Assembly: GCF_918797505.1 (NCBI RefSeq)
Contig: NC_092794.1
Coordinates: 3,444,497-3,508,496, forward strand
DNA: 64,000 nucleotides
Origin: Bemisia tabaci
Taxonomy: Eukaryota; Arthropoda; Insecta; Hemiptera; Aleyrodidae
Reading direction: 5' to 3'
Shown here: positions 13,001 through 24,138 of the stretch, piece after piece
How positions within the stretch are numbered: the first letter of the stretch is position 1
Layout of the letters: every line of letters begins with the position of its first letter
Program-made: the position numbers and the translations under genes
Notes under the pieces: model-generated
Told to the model about the DNA's origin: nothing
What the model saw: only the letters and a program-made list of their open reading frames with translations
Databases searched by the model: none

Positions 13001-15635
13001 TATACATGTGTTTTTTTTTTTTTTTAAAAAAAACTTCCATGAGCTTTCATAAATATATTTAGTATTTTAAAGAGGAAGGACATTCCCTCAAATTCAAGTT
13101 AAATTATTTTTCTGTGAGAAAATGCGTATTTGTAACTGCTTATTGAATGCTCACAGATGGAGCCACTAAAAACTTTGGTGTATTTTCAAGAATTACTTTA
13201 TTTTCTCAGTATGTTTCAAGTCATCCTTTTGTCTTTACGCTTATTTCTGCACACAGAGGACATATCCATTTAACAATTTTGGGCGCTATGGAAGTATCGC
13301 AATACGGAGATCTGGCTAATTGGATGATCCCTGGAAAAATGGTAAAAGGCATGGGAGGAGCTATGGATCTAGTCTCAGCACCAAATACTAAAGTTGTTGT
13401 GGCCATGGAACACACAGCCAAGGATGGAGGCCACAAAATTGTCAGTGAATGTCAGTTACCTCTTACAGGCAGAAATGTTGTTGATTTAATCATCACTGAA
13501 AAGGTAAAAAAAGAATTCTTGTCCTCCTATTTCTTCTTACATTTTTTGAAAAGTTAAAATAATTTTAATTTTGCAATTTTAGCTTTCAATTATCAATTAT
13601 GTACCTAGCACAAACGTACCAACAGAAATAGGAATTACCGACCCATAATTTTCTAAGGATCTCTATCCTTAGAAATGGTATACTTAGAAACATGTTTTTG
13701 GGGGAAACCTATGACCATTTCTGTTTCTAACAATCTTCAGGAATGGGCCTCCCAACAGGGCATGCATTTAAGCACAACGTAGCATTTTTTCCACTTAAAA
13801 TTTCATGAAACAATGAATCACATAATGGGAAAGAGCTTGATGCAAAAACGGCTTTTTTCGCCCCCCCTCTGAAAGTTCTTCGGACTTTGTTTATTGATTA
13901 CTCATACTTGAGCGCTTCTTTTCCCAAATTTTCAGACCCCCAAAAAATTTTGGGGGGGAGCTAGGGGGGGTGGAAGTCAAAACCTGTGAACCTCGATATC
14001 TCTTGAAGAAAGAAAGATATCGAGGTCCGGTTTGGACGAAAAATCGTCTAAAATTGCATACTTTAAGATTCTAAAGGTCAAAATCCCGATATCACATTTT
14101 TAAGTCAACATATGTGCTTTTTTCCAGTTTTTAGGTCTAGAAAATTTCTTTTAAACGAAAAATTTACAAAGATCTCAATTTTTTATTTGAACCAAAACCA
14201 GTTTTTTAAATTGTTCGTCTTTTTCCGCATCCAACGAGTGGTCCATTAAGCTGGGGAACCAAACGGTTCGGGAGTTATGATCGATTGAAGTTTCCGCTCA
14301 ACGCGCGCCGACCGATTTTCGCGCGCAAAAAAGTCGAATTTGACTGTTATTAGATCAGATTGAATGTTCAAACTGAGCAAAATGCTTTATTAGGGACTCT
14401 TGAGGGTCGCTGAGTTCAGAAATTACCGATACTTCCAAATAATTTACGTTTTTAAAATTGCAGCTTCGGACAGGACCACTGAGCGGCCGGTCGGCGCTCA
14501 GTGGGCCTCTAAAATAGCGCTGCGGAGCTGTAATTTTAAAAACGTAAATTATTTGGAAGTATCGGTAATTTCTGAACTCAGCGACCCTCAAGAGTCCCTA
14601 ATAAAGCATTTTGCTCAGTTTGAACATTCAATCTGATCTAATAACAGTCAAATTCGACTTTTTTGCGCGCGAAAATCGGTCGGCGCGCGTTGAGCGGAAA
14701 CTTCAATCGATCATAACTCCCGAACCGTTTGGTTCCCCAGCTTAATGGACCACTCGTTGGATGCGGAAAAAGACGAACAATTTAAAAAACTGGTTTTGGT
14801 TCAAATAAAAAATTGAGATCTTTGTAAATTTTTCGTTTAAAAGAAATTTTCTAGACCTAAAAACTGGAAAAAAGCACATATGTTGACTTAAAATTGTGAT
14901 ATCGGGATTTTGACCTTTAGAATCTTAAAGTATGCAATTTTAGACGATTTTTCGTCCAAACCGGACCTCGATATCTTTCTTTCTTCAAGAGATATCGAGG
15001 TTCACAGGTTTTGACTTCCACCCCCCCTAGCTCCCCCCCAAAATTTTTTGGGGGTCTGAAAATTTGGGAAAAGAAGCGCTCAAGTATGAGTAATCAATAA
15101 ACAAAGTCTGAAGAACTTTCAGAGGGGGGGCGAAAAAAGCCGTTTTTGCATCAAGCTCTTTAAGAATCAATTATTAAACAAGTTAAAAGCGTTTACAATT
15201 GATATTGGTTCAACGGCTAAAATACAATTGACGTCATTTGTATGAACTATTTATATTTGAACTACGTTAAATATATTTGTTAATACCTTGTTCAGGAGTT
15301 GATCTTCAAACTCTCTGTTGTGTGAATTGTTTTCTTTGTAAAAGTTTGAAGAGGAACCAACAAACGTTAATTCCTAGCTCAAAACTTGCCTAGTGGCCCA
15401 TTAACTTTTCTTTTTTCAAAGGAGAACTTTTTTGCTTGGACAGTTATCATCAATGGAGATTTTACTTTTGGTTCTTCTTTTCTTTCTCCAGGGTGTATTT
15501 GAAGTGAATAAAGAATCCGGACTTACACTTATAGAAATTGCAGAAGGGATTGAAGTGCCCGAGCTTATCATGTCTACTGGCTGCAGTTTTGAAGTTTCTC
15601 CTGATTTAAAGAAAATGGGACAGGTTGAAGTTTAA
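6981..15635 (+). CDS. SCOT: Succinyl-CoA:3-ketoacid CoA-transferase (SCOT), split gene
   Basis: The enzyme transfers CoA from succinyl-CoA to acetoacetate in the mitochondrial matrix, the committing step of ketone-body use. Coding exons: 7075-7285, 8272-8498, 9919-10175, 10701-10869, 11590-11707, 12090-12309, 13257-13503 and 15492-15635, plus a candidate first exon at 6981-7031. The eight supported exons join in phase to 530 codons; the candidate makes 547 (human OXCT1 has 520). The alpha half ([31 protein letters not shown]) and beta half ([28 protein letters not shown]) are both present, with the catalytic Glu of SENGVLG in exon 6. The gene looks intact. Uncertain points are the first exon and the weak donor of exon 6. 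Candidate poly(A) signals (AATAAA) lie at 16334 and 16639. Confidence 0.93.
7075..7285 (+). CDS. SCOT: SCOT exon: N-terminal linker and start of domain
   Basis: Encodes a charged, poorly conserved leader (around [14 protein letters not shown]), then [16 protein letters not shown] and STLLVGG, matching the family start of [22 protein letters not shown] type. It ends with a split Gly codon at a GTATGT donor. No ATG is available in frame, so the start codon must be in an upstream exon. The acceptor could alternatively be at 7083. Confidence 0.85.
7362..7734. mobile_element. MITE family H (GGACGTATTT ends), long copy, in SCOT intron 1
   Basis: Ends AAATGGACGTATTTATGCTA and TAGCATAAATACGTCCAAAT are inverted repeats, followed inward by a second complementary block (GGTGTGC and GCACACCCC). 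Two short relatives with the same outer ends occur at 32314-32444 and 61338-61464. Non-coding. Confidence 0.7.
8272..8498 (+). CDS. SCOT: SCOT exon: CoA-transferase alpha-half core
   Basis: Follows a CAG acceptor and completes the split Gly. It encodes [23 protein letters not shown] and [20 protein letters not shown], ending VELTPQ at a GTAAAG donor in phase 0. These blocks are near-invariant in animal SCOT. Confidence 0.97.
9919..10175 (+). CDS. SCOT: SCOT exon: alpha-half C-terminal part
   Basis: Begins [13 protein letters not shown] and includes [29 protein letters not shown] and [13 protein letters not shown]. It ends in a split Arg codon (AG) at a GTGAGT donor. Colinear with the human protein. 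Confidence 0.97.
10701..10869 (+). CDS. SCOT: SCOT exon: end of alpha domain and hinge
   Basis: Starts with the base completing Arg, then [43 protein letters not shown], ending EKRIE at a GTAAGC donor (phase 0). It leads into the variable linker between the two halves of the polypeptide. Confidence 0.97.
11590..11707 (+). CDS. SCOT: SCOT exon: inter-domain linker and start of beta half
   Basis: Follows CTGTTTCAG. A low-complexity Lys/Asn/Ser/Thr linker precedes [19 protein letters not shown], the conserved start of the beta half. It ends one base into the next codon at a GTATCC donor. Confidence 0.95.
12090..12309 (+). CDS. SCOT: SCOT exon: beta half with catalytic glutamate
   Basis: Encodes [40 protein letters not shown] and [10 protein letters not shown]. 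The Glu of SENGVLG corresponds to the residue that forms the enzyme-CoA thioester in pig and human SCOT. The exon most likely ends at 12309, because joining GG to the A at 13257 recreates the conserved IRGGH. That uses a weak donor, GTTGGT; a better-looking GTAACA lies 4 bases further on but breaks the frame. Confidence 0.93.
13257..13503 (+). CDS. SCOT: SCOT exon: beta-half core
   Basis: Follows GCACACAG. Encodes [55 protein letters not shown] and IITEK, ending in phase 0 at GTAAAA. The frame upstream to 13147 is intronic read-through. Confidence 0.97.
13830..15163. repeat. 1.33-kb near-perfect palindrome inside SCOT intron 7
   Basis: The left arm (about 13830-14465) and right arm (about 14526-15163) are almost exact reverse complements over roughly 635 bp, from AAGAGCTTGATGCAAAAACG to TTTAAAATTGCAGCT. 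About 60 bp of loop separate them, and the loop has its own small inverted repeat (CCACTGAG and CTCAGTGG). Because of the symmetry both strands encode the same frame start ([13 protein letters not shown]) at 14400 (+) and 14591 (-); this is not a gene. No transposase is seen. Confidence 0.95.
15492..15635 (+). CDS. SCOT: SCOT terminal coding exon
   Basis: Follows TTTCTCCAG in phase 0. Encodes [19 protein letters not shown], then [12 protein letters not shown], and stops with TAA at 15633. The family C-terminus (STGCDFAVSP) is recognisable and the length is as expected. Confidence 0.96.
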   Translation, partial: GVFEVNKESGLTLIEIAEGIEVPELIMSTGCSFEVSPDLKKMGQVEV

Positions 15636-17713
15636 ATCTAATCAGGAGTCATTCATGCTGTTTATCGATTTTGAGGAATTTCTCACATTTCTTAACAATG
15701 TTGAAAGATCTTGCATCGTAAATGAGAGAGCTAACAGAACAGTCTGTTGGAATGAAGATTCTAGCTGACAGAAGAATTGGAAGATATGCTCTTTGGATCC
15801 TGTAGCATGTCTCTTTCATGTGTGCCATATTAATGTATTTATCACTTTTTTAACATTTTTTCAACAACGTCAACAACTTTTTTTTCATTTTTAACTTCCA
15901 ATGCTGCTGTAATGCTGAAAGCAATAATGATTACCTCTGCTCTTTAGGTCATTTTAACCTGACTTTGAAATTGAAGAGCACTTTTGGAGGCCTTGAAATT
16001 TTCAAGATTATATACCACTACTGTATTTTTAAAGCAGAATACAATTTTGCTGTTTAACGCTTGAATATTTAATTACGCTTTTTCTTTGTAACATCTAAAT
16101 AAGTCAGCTCCTTTTGAATAAGTACAAGGCTGTTCTCATTTGTATGTCAGTTGCCATACTTCTAAATGAAATTTTCATGAGTTGTGAAATTCTTAAAAAT
16201 TTACAATGTTGAAATTCCAGATTTTAAAGTGTGTATTTGCAGAAATGAAGAAGTCCTCTGAAAATTATTAATTTTTAATTTACAGCAGTTCTCAGAGTGA
16301 AACGTTTAAAATGAGGAAATTTCACCTCATAATAATAAACATACAAAAAATTTAGAGTTGCCCTCCTACATCTGAAAATACTTACAAGTTGTATTTGTTT
16401 TTGAAGACAAAAGAATGAACACCTATTCTTTAATATCCTGAAAACACTCCCTTCTTTGTTCACAGCACGAAGTTTATTTTATTTAATTCAATTTTGTTCA
16501 AATTTTCTATGATTTTTCAAAATTGTATTTTTTTATGCATTTTTGCAATTCTTATCAGACTTATAGGTCTGATAAGAACCTAACTAACCTAATACTATCT
16601 TCTGGAGAGGAATTATTGTTGTATCAATGGGTTTAGTAAAATAAAACACAGCTCGTATAGAAAGAATCATATTATCAAGGAGAGATCAGCATACAAGTCT
16701 CTGTGTGAACAGAAATTTTTTTGGTGCTTTCTCTTCATGCAAGCTCAAATAGATGGGTGTTCAGAAATGCAATGCCTGTAATTTAAATTTTTTAGAACTA
16801 TGCATTTAAGGATAGGATCATGGATGAACTGTTCTGGCTTATCCAGTTTTTGATATCTTAGGTAATTCCCAAATGAGATGGTTCCAAAAATTGTGCCTCT
16901 CACATAAAGGGTAGAAAAAAATCTGTGATAACAATTTTTTACCTTGGAGTTACTTCCTAAGATTCTTTTCGAGCGAAAAAAAATACAGTGAACTTACTGA
17001 ATGTGACATCATACCAAGTTCCTGTATAGTGTAAATGCATTAAGTTTATAACATAAGTTGCCGTGCAGATTTTTAAAATTTTCTTCGCAATTTTTTTCTC
17101 TTTTTTCCATTGTGGAGACTGAACGCTTCTACCTGTCTAGGAAGTCATGAGACTTTGGAGGGTCCCATTGCGTCAAGACAGCCCTGCTCTATGGAGTCAG
17201 GATTTTTTTACAGAACAACCAATCAATCAAACATTGATAGTCACTTTATTTACTAAAAATTTAGTGTGGTCCAGGCCATTAAAAGTAGAGGGTGAAGTCA
17301 GTGACTGGCTCGGGGTTTTGTTTAAGGATTGAAATGCAGGTATTTGGGCTCCTTAAATTGACCGTTGCTCACTAAAGCAAGTCAACCCCTAAACAAAGAC
17401 AGGGCCGCTCACCCATAACTTCTCGTCGTGTGGGATGTAATAAATTCCTGATAAATGTCTCTAAAACTATCAATGTTTGTTGTTTTGAATTAGTTCTTGA
17501 TGTATTGTTTTTTAATAAATCGATCTATTGGATATGTTGATTTTCAATTTATCAAAACCTGATAATAGTTGTCTATGTACCACGAGAATTGGTTTGTTGT
17601 TCACGCATCAACACAGGATTATTTGTTCATTTATTTTTTAAGCATCTGTATCAAAATGTTTTGTTGATAATATATTTTTATTACAAAATGGAAAGTTTTT
17701 CTATTAATTTTTC
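15636..17713. other. SCOT 3' flank, non-coding
   Basis: Probably 3' UTR followed by spacer. AATAAA hexamers occur at 16334 and 16639; which is used cannot be told. I see no further gene or obvious repeat before the satellite. Confidence 0.5.
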
Positions 17714-20520
17714 AGCTATCCGCTGAAAACGCTCCAGAGAAAGAGTAATAAAGTGGTCAGAAAAGCTCCTTTTTGACCAGTTTTTGACTGTTTCTCGGCT
17801 CAGGAAGCCTCGCCGAGAGTCGGGACCGTGCGGAATCGTTTCTACGCCTCAAACTACAAAGAATGCGACCGAAATCTGGAAATATTTTTCTCAGTCCAAA
17901 ATCGAGTAAAATCGACAGGGGTTGCATAGACTTTTTTAGCGTCAAAATCGAAAGTTCGCCGATCGGGCCAAAACCGAGTAAGCCCGCTTGGAAATGACCC
18001 ACTGAGGGAAATTGTCCAGTCAGAAAAGCTCCGCGAGTCCCTCGCTTCGAGCTACCCGGTGAAAACGCTTCAAAGAAAAAGTCAAAAATTCGTTCGAAAA
18101 AGCTCGTTTTTGACCAGTTTATCCCTGTTTCTCGGCTCAGGAAGCCTCGCCGAGAGTCGGGACCGTGCGGAATCGATACTACGCCTCCAACTACATAGGA
18201 TGCGACTGAAATCTCGAAATTTTTTTCTCAGTCCAAAATCGAGAAAAATCGACAGGGGTTACATGGACTAAATTTTTCGGGTCAAAATCGAAAGTTCGCC
18301 GATCGGGCCGAAACCGAGTAAGCCCGCTTGGAAATGACCCGCTGAGGGAAATTGTCCAGTCAGAAAAGCTCCGTCAGTCCCTCGCTTCGAGCTACCCGGT
18401 GAAAACGCTTCAAAGAAAAAGTCAAAAAATTCGTCGAAAAAGCTCGTTTTTGACCAGTTTATCCCTGTTTCTCGGCTCAGGAAGCCTCGTCGAGAGTCGG
18501 GACCGTGCGGAATCGATTCTACGCCTCCAACTAGGTAGGATGCGACTGAAATCTGGAAATTTTTTTCTCAGTCCCAAATCGAGAAAAATCGACAGGGGTT
18601 ACATGGACTAAATTTTTCGGGTCAAAATCGAAAGTTCGCCGATCGGGCCAAAACCGAGTAAGCCCGCTTGGAAATGACCCACTGAGGGAAATTGTCCAGT
18701 CAGAAAAGCTCCGTCAGTCCCTCGCTTCGAGCTACCCGGTGAAAACGCTTCAAAGAAAAAGTCAAAAAATTCGTCGAAAAAGCTCGTTTTTGACCAGTTT
18801 ATCCCTGTTTCTCGGCTCAGGAAGCCTCGTCGAGAGTCGGGACCGTGAGGAATCGATTCTACGCCTCCAACTAGGTAGGATGCGACTGAAATCTGGAAAT
18901 TTCTGTTTCTCGAGTCCCAAATCGAGAGAAAATCGACAGGGGTTACATGGACTAAATTTTTCGGGTCAAAATCGAAAGTTCGCCGATCGGGCCAAAACCG
19001 AGTAAGCCCGCTTGGAAATGACCCACTGAGGGAAATTGTCCAGTCAGAAAAGCTCCGTCAGTCCCTCGCTTCGAGCTACCCGGTGAAAACGCTCCAGAGA
19101 AAGAGTCAAAAATTGGTCAGAAAAGCCAGTTTTTGACCAGTTTTTGACTGTTTCTCGGCTCAGGAAGCCTCGCCGAGAGTCGGGACCGTGCGGAATCGAT
19201 TCTAAGCCTCCAACTAGGTAGGATGCGACTGAAATCTGGAAATTTTTTTCTCAGTCCCAAATCGAGAAAAATCGACAGGGGTTACATGGACTAAATTTTT
19301 CGGGTCAAATTCGAAATTTCGCGGATCGGGTTTGGAACCTAATAAGTTCGCTTGGAATTGACCCGCTGATTGCGATTTTCGAGTCGGAAAAGCTCTGTCA
19401 ATCCCTCGCTTCAAGCTATCCACTGAAATTGCTCCAGAGAAACAGGCAAAAAGTGGTCAGGAAAGCCAGTTTTTGACCAGTTTTTGACTGTTTTTCGGCT
19501 CAGGAAGCCTCGCCGAGAGTCGGGACCGTGCGGAATCGATTCCAAGCCTTCAACTACGTAGGATGCGACTGAAATCTCGAAATTTTTCTCTCAGTCAAAA
19601 AACGAGAAATATCAATAGGGGTTACAAGGACTAAATTTTTAGCGTCAAAATCGAAAGTTTGCCACCGGGCCGACACCAAGTAAGCTCGCTTGAAATTAAC
19701 CCGCTGAGTGGGATTTTTCATTCGGAAAAGCTTCGCGAGTCCCTCGCTTCGAGCTATCCGCTGAAAACGCTCCAGAGTAAGATTCAAAAAGTGGTCAGAA
19801 AAGCTCGTTTTTGACCAGTTTTTGACTGTTTCTTGGGTCATGACGACTCGTTGAGTCTCGGGACTGTGCGAAATCGATTTCACGCCTCCAACAACGAAGG
19901 ATGAAACTGAAATCTCGAAATTGTTTTATCAGTCCAAAATAAAAAAAAATCGACTGGGGTTACAACGAATAAATTTTTAGCATCAAAATCTAAATTTCGC
20001 CGATTGGGCCGAAACCAGATAAGCTCGCTTGGAATCGATCCGCTGGATGCGATTTTTGATTCGGAAAAGCTCTGTCAGTCCCTCGCTTCGAGCAATCCGC
20101 TGAAAACACTCTAGAGAAAGTGTCAAAAAGTGGTCAGAAAAGCTCGTTTATGACCAGTTTTTGACTGTTTCTCGGCTCTGGAAGCCTCGCTGAGAGTCGA
20201 GACCGTGCGGAATCGATTCCACGCCTCCAACAACGAAGAATGCGACTGAAATCTCGAAATTTTTTTCTCAGTCCCAAATCGAGAAAAATCGACAGGGGTT
20301 ACATGGACTATATTTTTAGCATGAAAATCAAAAGTTCGCCGATAGGGTCGGAACCAAGTAAGCTCGCTTGAAATGGACACGCTGAGTGCGATTTTTTAGT
20401 CGGTAAAGCTCCGCGAGTCCCTCGCTTCCAGCTAGTCGCTGAAAACGCTCCAGAGAAAGAGTCAAAAAGTGGTCAGAAAAGCTCGTTTTTGACCAGTGTT
20501 TGTTTTTGATCAGGAAGTCA
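17714..20520. repeat. Satellite array, about 340-bp unit, eight full copies and a partial
   Basis: Units begin AGCTA(T/C)CCG(C/G)TGAAAACGCT near 17714, 18050, 18390, 18730, 19072, 19412, 19751, 20091 and 20431. Shared blocks are TTTCTCGGCTCAGGAAGCCT, AGTCGGGACCGTGCGGAATC and ATCGACAGGGGTTACA. The central units (18050-19070) are nearly identical; the outer ones diverge, as expected when homogenisation acts in the middle of an array. Frames shared between units follow the repeat period and are not supported as genes. Confidence 0.95.
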
Positions 20521-21216
20521 ATGATTCGCCTTCAAAATGCCGGGTATGCAAAATGACTGCCCTGGCGCACGTATAGTGGTATCAGAATTTTGCAGTAAGT
20601 ATCTGGATTGTTTCGATAGCGCTCTTTTGTATCCATTGTGCGTGGCCTTGCACAAAGAAGTTTACAAAAAAGTTCATAATTTTGGGTTGAAATCGAGCCG
20701 CACATTCGAAAAAAGCCGAGGCATATTATTTTAAAAAACTAATTAGATTGTTTTTGGCGTGTCCGTCTTTTTTCAATGAAGAGAGCGCAGGCGGCTGGAT
20801 CAGATAGCGTTTTTTAAGTTCCTAGGTTCGGTCATCGTATTCTAAAGCGAAACTGAAAGAGTCCCCGTTTACAAGATCGTAACTTACTCTAAAGCGGTTG
20901 TTAATTTAAAAAGTTTCGCTCGGATAAAATGAGCTTTCTTTGATTAACTGTGAATAATCAAAATTGAAGAAAAGGTACATTGGCCACTGGTCCATTAGGA
21001 AAGCGTAAAGCATGGATGGATGGATGGAGCATCGATGACCATCTAAATCTTATCTGCTAAGGAATTGTAAGTGTGAAACCCTTTTTTCGGTCTTTAAATG
21101 ATCCAAATCCACCAACAAGTTTAAAACACTAATTGCAAAAATGCGTATCTCTTGATGAGGTTTCGATTCTTAGTGCCAAAAACGCAAATCTCGGCATTTC
21201 GGCTCTTTATGTTTGT
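20521..21216. other. Spacer without recognised gene
   Basis: Includes a short frame at 20537-20734 with no known similarity. A small (ATGG)n run sits near 21012. Confidence 0.45.
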
Positions 21217-21652
21217 TAAGGTGATTCGATGGACGCCATATTTTGTGTCAAAACGACATGCGATGTATCGTATAGATTAGTTCCATTTTTTCAGCTACTC
21301 GTCATTTTTATCGAATTTTGAGATCGCAATTTTGGTGTCGGGAGACTGAAAAATTCAACCTACCTAGGCCTCCCCATATTATACGTAGGCGTGGTTTTTT
21401 TGGAGAGAAAATCTCGCATTCGAGTGCAGTTTCGATATCAGTATTGAATGCGATATTTTTCATCTAAAAAAGCCACGCCTTTATTACGTTGAATTTGTTT
21501 GTCAAAATCGGCAAAAGAATTCTTTAGTCCCCTGACAACAGAATTGCGATCTCAAAATTCGAGAAAAATGACAAGTAGCTGAGAAAATGGAACTAGTCGA
21601 TGCGATATATCGTATGTCGTTCTGACTCATAGCCTCCATCGAATCACTTTAA
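21217..21652. repeat. Foldback element family B, copy 1
   Basis: Reads as one long imperfect palindrome. The ends are AAGGTGATTCGATGG and CATCGAATCACTTT. Inside come matching blocks around a TCG-ATAT-CG core, AGCTACTCGTCATTTTT, GAGATCGCAATT and a CACGCCT pair near the centre. Related copies lie at 30604-30923 and 48054-48498. Confidence 0.85.
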
Positions 21653-22194
21653 ACTCATAAACCTAATCACAATTACAATGACATAATTAAGGGCGATTGG
21701 TTCATGACACATCTTGTAATCCATCTGCAATCTATGCATTGAATCTCCTCCTACCCATGGATAATTTTTGCGAGGCACTGAAAGGGAATACCTAATACTG
21801 AGGAGGCCTTTCTTGGAGGTGTTATAGTCAGCTTCTGCTGTTTTCTCCATACGATCGGGTCTTCGTAAACTTCGTAAGTTAAATTTCATATTAGGTACCT
21901 ATCTATCCTGGTTACGAATCTGGTGCTTTGATTATTCACGATTTTTTCTGAAAAATGCAGTAGGTAAGCATTTCAATGTAGCTAGATTGTTTGTTGTGTT
22001 TTAATTATCTAAGTCTTTAAGCATTCAAAATTTTCTCGAAGTTTAATCTTTGATAACAAATACTCGTATTATGGTCCTTGGTACGGTAATAAAATTTGAA
22101 ATTAAATCTTAATTTCTCAATTAATCGTCATAATTCATCTTAAATAACAGTGATTGAAAACATTTCCACGTTGAATTTGGTACCGTCATGTTGG

Positions 22195-22630
22195 GACACA
22201 ATTCAATGCTGCGTTGGCGTGGCGTTCTCAGTACATTCACGTGTTCGCCTTCACTGTGCATTGGTAGGCAATTTCTCGACTCAGGGTCACGTTGATTTGC
22301 ATCTAGTTCTGTAATATTGCGATAAATCGTTTTCGATAAATTAGCGATTTTATTTTACATTCATGCGATGAAATCGTCGCAACTTTTAGCAATTTTTTAT
22401 CTGATAACATTGCAATAAATTGACGTCGATAAAATTGCGATATACTCTCCGATCAAATCGCAACTTATGGCGATCACTGCTCCTTGGGAAGTGCGACGAA
22501 AAAGGATAGAAATCAACGTACTCCTAAGTCGAGAAATTGCCTGTACTTGCATAGTGAAGGCGAACATGTGAATGCGCTTACTGAGGATATCCTGCTGCGC
22601 CGACAAAGCTGTGAAGTGACGCAAAACCTC
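22195..22630. repeat. Inverted pair of dispersed repeat J enclosing a repeat G copy
   Basis: The block CGAGAAATTGCC with AGTGAAGGCGAACA occurs inverted at about 22215-22290 and direct at about 22530-22580. Between them sits a copy of the GCGATAAA-rich repeat (about 22310-22480: TTGACGTCGATAAAATTGCG). Relatives of J are at 27815-27965 and 55265-55500; of G at 24850-25155 and 31950-32180. Confidence 0.65.
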
Positions 22631-22885
22631 TACTGGCGGAAGCTGCACTTTTTGCTTTAAGTTCGCGCCAAAGGTCCGTCCCTGCGATTTATAACTTAAG
22701 TATTTGGTAGCTTTGCCATGATATTTAATCATTACTCAATCTCGTAAATAAAAACAAAAGATCAATGGACTTACAGTAGGTACCTACCTGTTACCTTAAT
22801 TTGTTTTTTTACACATTATTATAGAGTTAAGGTGAAAAATTCGTGATGCAACCTAGTTTTTATGAAACCCACATGGAAATTTGCG

Positions 22886-23158
22886 GGGTTTGGAGGACAA
22901 GGCACACATAAAAGCGGTTTTTGCTATTCCGAGAAATACTTACGTGTTTGAAGTTTCGAAATTAAGTACATGGGTCCTTATGTCGGAATGAAAGTTCAAA
23001 CTTACTTTTTGATGATTGAAAATTGGAATTTGGGAGCAAATTTGTCACAGAATATGCATTAAGACTATAGTTTCACTTGAAATCATTAATATCTCAATTT
23101 TTTCGAAAACGGTACTTATGCGCTTTTTCCGTCAAACCCCTCATTTCAATGTTACCGC
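22886..23158. mobile_element. MITE family F, copy 1
   Basis: Ends GGGGTTTGGAGGACAAGG and the complement near AAACCCCTC, then AAGTTTCGAAATTA, ATTGGAATTTGGGAGC and TCATTAATATCTCAATTTTT inside. Further copies are at 31135-31395, 32715-32960, 53409-53650 and 59435-59690. Confidence 0.8.
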
Positions 23159-23320
23159 CCATTTCCCAGCTACTCAAAAACCAGGTAATAATTTGCACTA
23201 TTGGCTGTCACACTAACTCCACTAGGTAACATTATTGTGTCATCTAAGATCAACTTTTAATTTTCATATTCAGGTTTTTATTGTCTTCATATTATTTTTC
23301 AGTCAATAATAGACTCTTGA

Positions 23321-23482
23321 ATGACGTGCGGCATGGCTCAATATAAATATGCTATTGATCCAAGCTTTGCAACAAAAGCCATCCATACAGGTGCCAAACC
23401 AGAACAGTGGACTAACAATGAAATAGTCCCACCTATTGTTCTCTCAACAACTTTCAAGCAATTAGGACCAGGACAGGACAAG
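23321..23482 (+). CDS. CTH: CTH exon 1: start and N-terminal arm
   Basis: ATG directly after an in-frame TGA. Encodes [25 protein letters not shown] and [19 protein letters not shown], ending phase 0 at GTAAGG. A second in-frame ATG (Met5) could also serve. TATTTTTCAG just upstream may be an acceptor for a 5' UTR intron. Confidence 0.96.
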
Positions 23483-24093
23483 GTAAGGATTTTTTGTACA
23501 TTTCATATAAAGGCTTTCTCAAAGTGATGCGGTCAGACTAGTCTACATAAATTGGATTTCACTCTGTTTCAACTGAAAGAAATACTTTTCGGGACAGTTA
23601 TCATTTTTCCAAAGAAAATAAATTGTCTAAGTCCTCTATCTACTTTCTCCCCATTTACCCCCAAGATTTCGTAATAAAGCAAAGCTGTTTAATATAGATC
23701 GCGTTAAGCAGAAAGGAACCAAACCCACATTAGCCACTATTGCCAAATTTAATTAGAAAATTAAATTTTTTACATGAGAATGGTCGTACTGATATTCGTG
23801 CAACTTTCAGTGAATTTTCTGCATGGTTCGAGGCAAATTCCTGAAAATTCACAAAGGAATCCGCATAAAAGTTCCTTCTTTCGTAAAAAATTAAATTGTC
23901 TAGTTAAATTTGGCAATGGTTCATGTGGCTTGGTTCCTCTCTGCTAAACGCAGTCCATATATTCTGCATTCATCACCATGATTTACAATCAGGTTTGTAA
24001 AAAAAAATAAGAAAAAAATAATCTTAAATTTGTATGAAAAAACTCCTAAGATAAACTAAAAACAAAATAATTTGTAAAATTATAATCTGTTAT

Positions 24094-24138
<45 letters not shown>

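Noticed and set aside
13147..13256. Upstream extension of SCOT exon 7
   Set aside because: The frame is open but the conserved IRGGH junction requires the exon to start at 13257.
14355..14636. Two 78-codon frames on opposite strands starting [12 protein letters not shown]
   Set aside because: They are identical because they lie on the two arms of the intron palindrome; no gene features.
18059..19005. Three similar frames MKTLQRKSQK...
   Set aside because: They follow the satellite period and contain no domain; the outer units break the frame.
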